Below are positions 14,996-17,798 of a DNA stretch of 17,798 bases, in pieces. Each line of letters starts with the position of its first letter. Within the stretch, counting starts at the first letter, position 1. The stretch covers positions 1 to 17,798 of the forward strand of contig CAKRLC010000057.1 in the NCBI GenBank assembly GCA_934358955.1, given 5' to 3'. The position numbers and the translations under genes were made by a program. The notes under the pieces are model-generated. The model was not told the origin of the DNA and ran no database searches. It saw nothing but the letters and a program-made list of their open reading frames with translations. The stretch comes from an uncultured Roseburia sp. (GTDB lineage: Bacteria; Bacillota; Clostridia; Lachnospirales; Lachnospiraceae).

Positions 14996-16201
14996 TCAGC
15001 AATCCTTATCAATATACTTTTCATTCCAAATGACGGCGGTTTTCATTGGTGCACCTTTTGCATATATTTTATCTTCATATGCACCCACCGGATCTTCGGT
15101 AAATTCGCCTTTGTCAATCAATTCTACGATTTCATCATAGCAGCTATTCTGAAGGATTTGGATTGCTTCTTCCATATGATCCTGACGGAAATTAATGGAA
15201 CCGAAAATCACCTGATTTTTAAATCCAAAAGGCATCGTATCAAATGTAATTTCCGGGCCTAAAGAAAATGAATTATAAATTCCATTGCAACCTAACACAC
15301 CATAGCGGAATGCAATTTCATGTTCAATTGCAGCCCCGCTGGAACCAATAAATACTGTAGCTGTGCCACCTAATTTTTCCCGGATCGCATCCGCAAGTTC
15401 TTCGTTCGTATCAAACGCACTTCTCACATAGGATGCCTTAGCCTGCTTTATGGCAAAGGAAACCTTTGGACTACTCTCTTCGCTTCTTGCCACAAAAACA
15501 ATCTTTGCATCCGGATAACGCTGGCGGATCAGATCTCCTATAAACATGCCGGTTGTTCCCAATCCAAAGATACATACTCTGTCAAATGTTTCTTTTCTGG
15601 CAATCTCTCTTGCTTTCGCTTCGCTGCATTTATATTGAGCCATTTTTACTCTGAAATTCTGTGCTTCCCCAATGTCCTCCATTCGTTCCCGCTGGAAAAT
15701 CATGCAGGCATATGGATCACTAAACACAAGCTTTTTACATAATTTGAGTGATATTTTTCCATCCTTCACATATCCATCCGGTATTTTCAAAAGCATATCC
15801 GGATTATAGTAATTTTTGTCTGAAAACAAACCGTCTGCCTGGTCACATCCATACTCAAAATAAGTTTCCTCTTCTGTATATCTCGTAGGATCATAACTAT
15901 TTCCACCACGAATCAGCACTATGGCAAAGCGATTTTCATCCGGAACCCATACCACTCCTTCATGGCCATTGATCAGTCGGTTGCAGCCTTCTGGAAATTT
16001 ATGTTTTAAATTTCCCTCCCGCCCCATATTCATAAGTGTATAATCGGTACCACAAAATCCTACCAAAACACTTTCTGCGATTATTCCTTCCTTCTCTTCC
16101 TCGCCCCTTAGTCTCCTTCTTGGGGTATTATGAATTTCCACATCTCCGTACACTAATGGTTTCTCTTCACTGTTCTGAAAATAAGTACCTTTTACGATCA
16201 T
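14996..16201 (-). CDS. Glucose-dehydrogenase-like MDR protein without a structural zinc lobe
   Basis: 401 residues. Its layout resembles the archaeal-type glucose dehydrogenase branch of the MDR superfamily. C50 (GFCGTD), H80-E81 (INGHEGVV) and the acidic GCDQADG at 118-124 suggest a catalytic zinc site and sugar-binding loop. The nucleotide-binding FGLGTTGMFIGDLI is at 212-225. The C-terminal part (NGIYNSFSLGPEITFD, then NQVIFGSINFRQDH) resembles the glucose dehydrogenase C-terminal domain. The Cys-x2-Cys-x2-Cys-x7-Cys structural zinc loop present in the downstream enzyme is missing. An added charged region around 175-205 precedes the Rossmann fold. The ATG has GAGGAGG in the 15-base gap after the amidohydrolase gene. 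Likely reaction: NAD(P)-linked oxidation of an aldose to its lactone, by family analogy only. Confidence 0.8.
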   Translation of the reverse strand: MIVKGTYFQNSEEKPLVYGDVEIHNTPRRRLRGEEEKEGIIAESVLVGFCGTDYTLMNMGREGNLKHKFPEGCNRLINGHEGVVWVPDENRFAIVLIRGGNSYDPTRYTEEETYFEYGCDQADGLFSDKNYYNPDMLLKIPDGYVKDGKISLKLCKKLVFSDPYACMIFQRERMEDIGEAQNFRVKMAQYKCSEAKAREIARKETFDRVCIFGLGTTGMFIGDLIRQRYPDAKIVFVARSEESSPKVSFAIKQAKASYVRSAFDTNEELADAIREKLGGTATVFIGSSGAAIEHEIAFRYGVLGCNGIYNSFSLGPEITFDTMPFGFKNQVIFGSINFRQDHMEEAIQILQNSCYDEIVELIDKGEFTEDPVGAYEDKIYAKGAPMKTAVIWNEKYIDKDC

Positions 16202-16216
16202 ATTGTTCCTCCTCGC

Positions 16217-17095
16217 TTATTCCACCATATTTTTTATTTTTTCAGGGACTTCTAACTCTTTAAATCCATAAAATGTTCTTGCATTCTCACCTAAAAATTT
16301 TTTCTTTTCTTCTTCGGTTAATTCGGTTGTTTTTTCTATAAAATCCTTACTCATATCATAAGTAATAGCTGTCATTGTACGTGGATAATCGCTTCCCCAC
16401 ATTAATTTGTTGATCCCACAAATATCGATTGCTTTACGGATTGCTTTCACTGCTGATGGATATGGATAAAACTCTTTGTGAAATAACCAGGTGATTCCTC
16501 CACTTTCAATATAAACATGCTCATGCTTTGCAAGCGCAATTTGCTTTTCCCATCCATCCACAGTAACCATTCCAAAATGCCCAATGGCAATCCGAAGATC
16601 CGGATACGTTTCTATCAGCTGCTCCATCGCATCTGTCTGTGCATCCCCTTCTGCCAGATCAATGGAAATAAATTTCTTCAGCCGCTCTGCTTTTTGGAAT
16701 ATTTCCTTATGGTGTAACAGATCCTGATCTTTTAATCTGCCTGCACAAATTTTAATTCCATCAAATTGTTCGATCCATTGATCCGGGATCTCTTTCTCTT
16801 CATAAAGGCAGCAAATCTTTATTTTTTCTGGATACTTCTTCCTGCATTCCAATAAATAACGATCCTGGTTTCCGTCAATATACTCCTGTGTAACTACACA
16901 TCCGCTGACTCTTGCATAATTCATATTTGAAATCAGCATTTCCACAGTGTTTCTTCCATCCAGCATATATGGCGGCATCATCTGACGGATTTCTCCGCCA
17001 AAATCACTTTTTCCATCCTTTAATGCAACCACTTCCTTTTCACCTACGCGTCCAAGCTGCTTATCCCATAAATGCAGATGTGCATCAATCACCAT
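16217..17095 (-). CDS. TIM-barrel amidohydrolase, lactonase-like (COG3618/amidohydrolase 2 type)
   Basis: 292 residues from the ATG at 17095, which has GAGGAGG upstream and places the metal-binding HxH at the very N-terminus as expected; the open frame extends 30 codons further but that part is low-complexity and lacks a ribosome site. Putative metal and catalytic residues are H6 and H8 (DAHLHLWD), H173 (IGHFG) and D236 (WGSDYP). The family includes sugar lactonases (fucono-, rhamnono- and galactarolactone types) and decarboxylases. Next to two sugar-type dehydrogenases, opening of an aldonolactone is the best guess. It is the first gene of a three-gene operon. A good -10 box (TATAAT on the minus strand, 17146-17141) lies about 45 bases upstream, without a clear -35, which fits a promoter that needs an activator. 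Confidence 0.85.
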   Translation of the reverse strand: MVIDAHLHLWDKQLGRVGEKEVVALKDGKSDFGGEIRQMMPPYMLDGRNTVEMLISNMNYARVSGCVVTQEYIDGNQDRYLLECRKKYPEKIKICCLYEEKEIPDQWIEQFDGIKICAGRLKDQDLLHHKEIFQKAERLKKFISIDLAEGDAQTDAMEQLIETYPDLRIAIGHFGMVTVDGWEKQIALAKHEHVYIESGGITWLFHKEFYPYPSAVKAIRKAIDICGINKLMWGSDYPRTMTAITYDMSKDFIEKTTELTEEEKKKFLGENARTFYGFKELEVPEKIKNMVE

Positions 17096-17265
17096 ATTTG
17101 TCCCCTCCTCGTAAGTTTTTTCCGCTTTGTTCTTGATTTTATTATAAAATTTGTTGTACGATAAAGATACATGAATAGCAGACATTTAGCCGTATATCAT
17201 GTCCGATCAGCGTACTTTTACTATATTGCTCCGCAACAGACATTTTCATTTTAAGGATGGGCTCT
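17096..17265. promoter_or_regulatory. Divergent control region between the amidohydrolase operon and the AraC-type gene
   Basis: 170 bases. The minus strand has TATAAT at 17146-17141 with no -35 at a good distance. The plus strand has TATATT at 17222-17227, also lacking a -35. Weak -35 elements suit activation by the divergent AraC-type protein. I see no clean palindrome or direct repeat. Confidence 0.45.
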
Positions 17266-17798
17266 ATGATAAAAAATGATAATTTATATATTATGTTTGA
17301 AATAGGAAATTACCAGATAAATATTTTAAAATTCACCTATGAGTGCCAGACATGGAATACTCCTTCTCATGCTCACAGTTCAAACAGCTATGAGATTCAC
17401 TTTATTCCAAAAGGGAAAGGAACATTGATCAGCAATCAGTGCCGCTATGACCTGTATCCCAATATTCTTTACACCACCGGACCTCATATTGAACATCAAC
17501 AGTATTCTGATCCCGATGATCCAACCTATGAATATTGTATTTATTTAAGAATTGAAGCATTGCACAAAGCCAAAGAACGCAGCCCTGAAATAGATGCATT
17601 TGCACCATTTTTACATTATCCATTCTGGTATGGAAAAGATTGTGCCGGCTTGCAGACAACCTTAGAACAGATTTATGAAGAGCTTTCTGCTCCAGGAACC
17701 GCTGCTACCGTAATGCTGCGCGCTCTTTTTATGCAGTTTTTAGTAAAAATACTGAGAAATTATGCTCCTGACTCCAATGCCGCCATAACCTATATTCC
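17266..17798 (+). CDS. AraC-family transcriptional regulator, N-terminal sensor part
   Basis: Partial gene running off the right edge; 177 codons are visible with no stop. The ATG at 17266 has AAGGATGG upstream. The protein looks like an AraC-type cupin sensor domain: FTYECQTWNTPSHAHSS followed by YEIHFIPKGKGTLI, then NILYTTGPHIEHQQYSD, which is the usual order of histidines and the PHxxH turn. A helical linker follows (LQTTLEQIYEELS). The C-terminal DNA-binding domain is outside the window, so the family call rests on the sensor alone. Being divergent from the three-gene dehydrogenase/amidohydrolase operon, it probably senses that pathway's sugar and activates it. Confidence 0.8.
   Translation, partial: MIKNDNLYIMFEIGNYQINILKFTYECQTWNTPSHAHSSNSYEIHFIPKGKGTLISNQCRYDLYPNILYTTGPHIEHQQYSDPDDPTYEYCIYLRIEALHKAKERSPEIDAFAPFLHYPFWYGKDCAGLQTTLEQIYEELSAPGTAATVMLRALFMQFLVKILRNYAPDSNAAITYI

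Noticed and set aside
1..17798. CRISPR arrays, insertion sequences, toxin-antitoxin or phage defence systems
   Set aside because: No regularly spaced repeats, transposase motifs or defence-type gene pairs were seen; the nuclease-like MYG1 and the ABC ATPase are ordinary chromosomal families and are not adjacent to each other.

Overview
The window looks like low-GC Firmicutes DNA, most likely a gut-type Lachnospiraceae clostridium. The evidence is the AT-rich codon use, strong AGGAGG-type ribosome binding sites, a LacI-controlled hexuronate locus, and small co-directional operons. This placement is inferred from protein style, not from a marker gene. I see no rRNA, tRNA, CRISPR array, insertion sequence, phage gene or plasmid gene.

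Layout. (1) 1-2787, minus strand: a three-gene run of a hypothetical protein (possibly DUF3878), a MYG1-family DHH-like hydrolase with an extra C-terminal domain, and a MATE efflux transporter cut by the window edge. (2) 3040-4128, plus strand: a stand-alone GldA/HcxA-type metal-dependent alcohol dehydrogenase with its own promoter and terminator. (3) 4296-6023, minus strand: a predicted ABC-class ATPase with no transporter partner. (4) 6143-13717: a divergent hexuronate locus. On the minus strand are uxaC and a LacI-family regulator. On the plus strand are uxaA, uxaB, kdgA and kdgK. (5) 13859-17095, minus strand: an operon of an amidohydrolase (lactonase-like), a glucose-dehydrogenase-like MDR protein and a second zinc MDR dehydrogenase. 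It is divergent from an AraC-type regulator that begins at 17266 and runs off the window.

How the genes work together. Region 4 encodes the whole isomerase route for D-galacturonate. UxaC makes D-tagaturonate, UxaB makes D-altronate, UxaA makes 2-keto-3-deoxygluconate (KDG), KdgK makes KDPG, and KdgA makes pyruvate and glyceraldehyde-3-phosphate. D-glucuronate can enter through UxaC, but uxuA and a dedicated uxuB are not in the window, and neither is a uronate transporter. The 272-bp gap between uxaC and uxaA carries two closely matched palindromic sites (8737-8754 and 8915-8932), each just downstream of a predicted -10 box. The simplest model is that the local LacI protein represses both arms and itself.

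The most interesting part is region 5. Its three enzymes could form an aldose to aldonolactone to aldonate to keto-uronate series whose product would enter the adjacent uxa pathway. One candidate is L-galactose to L-galactonate to D-tagaturonate. This is a hypothesis from gene content and position; the sequence does not show the substrate.
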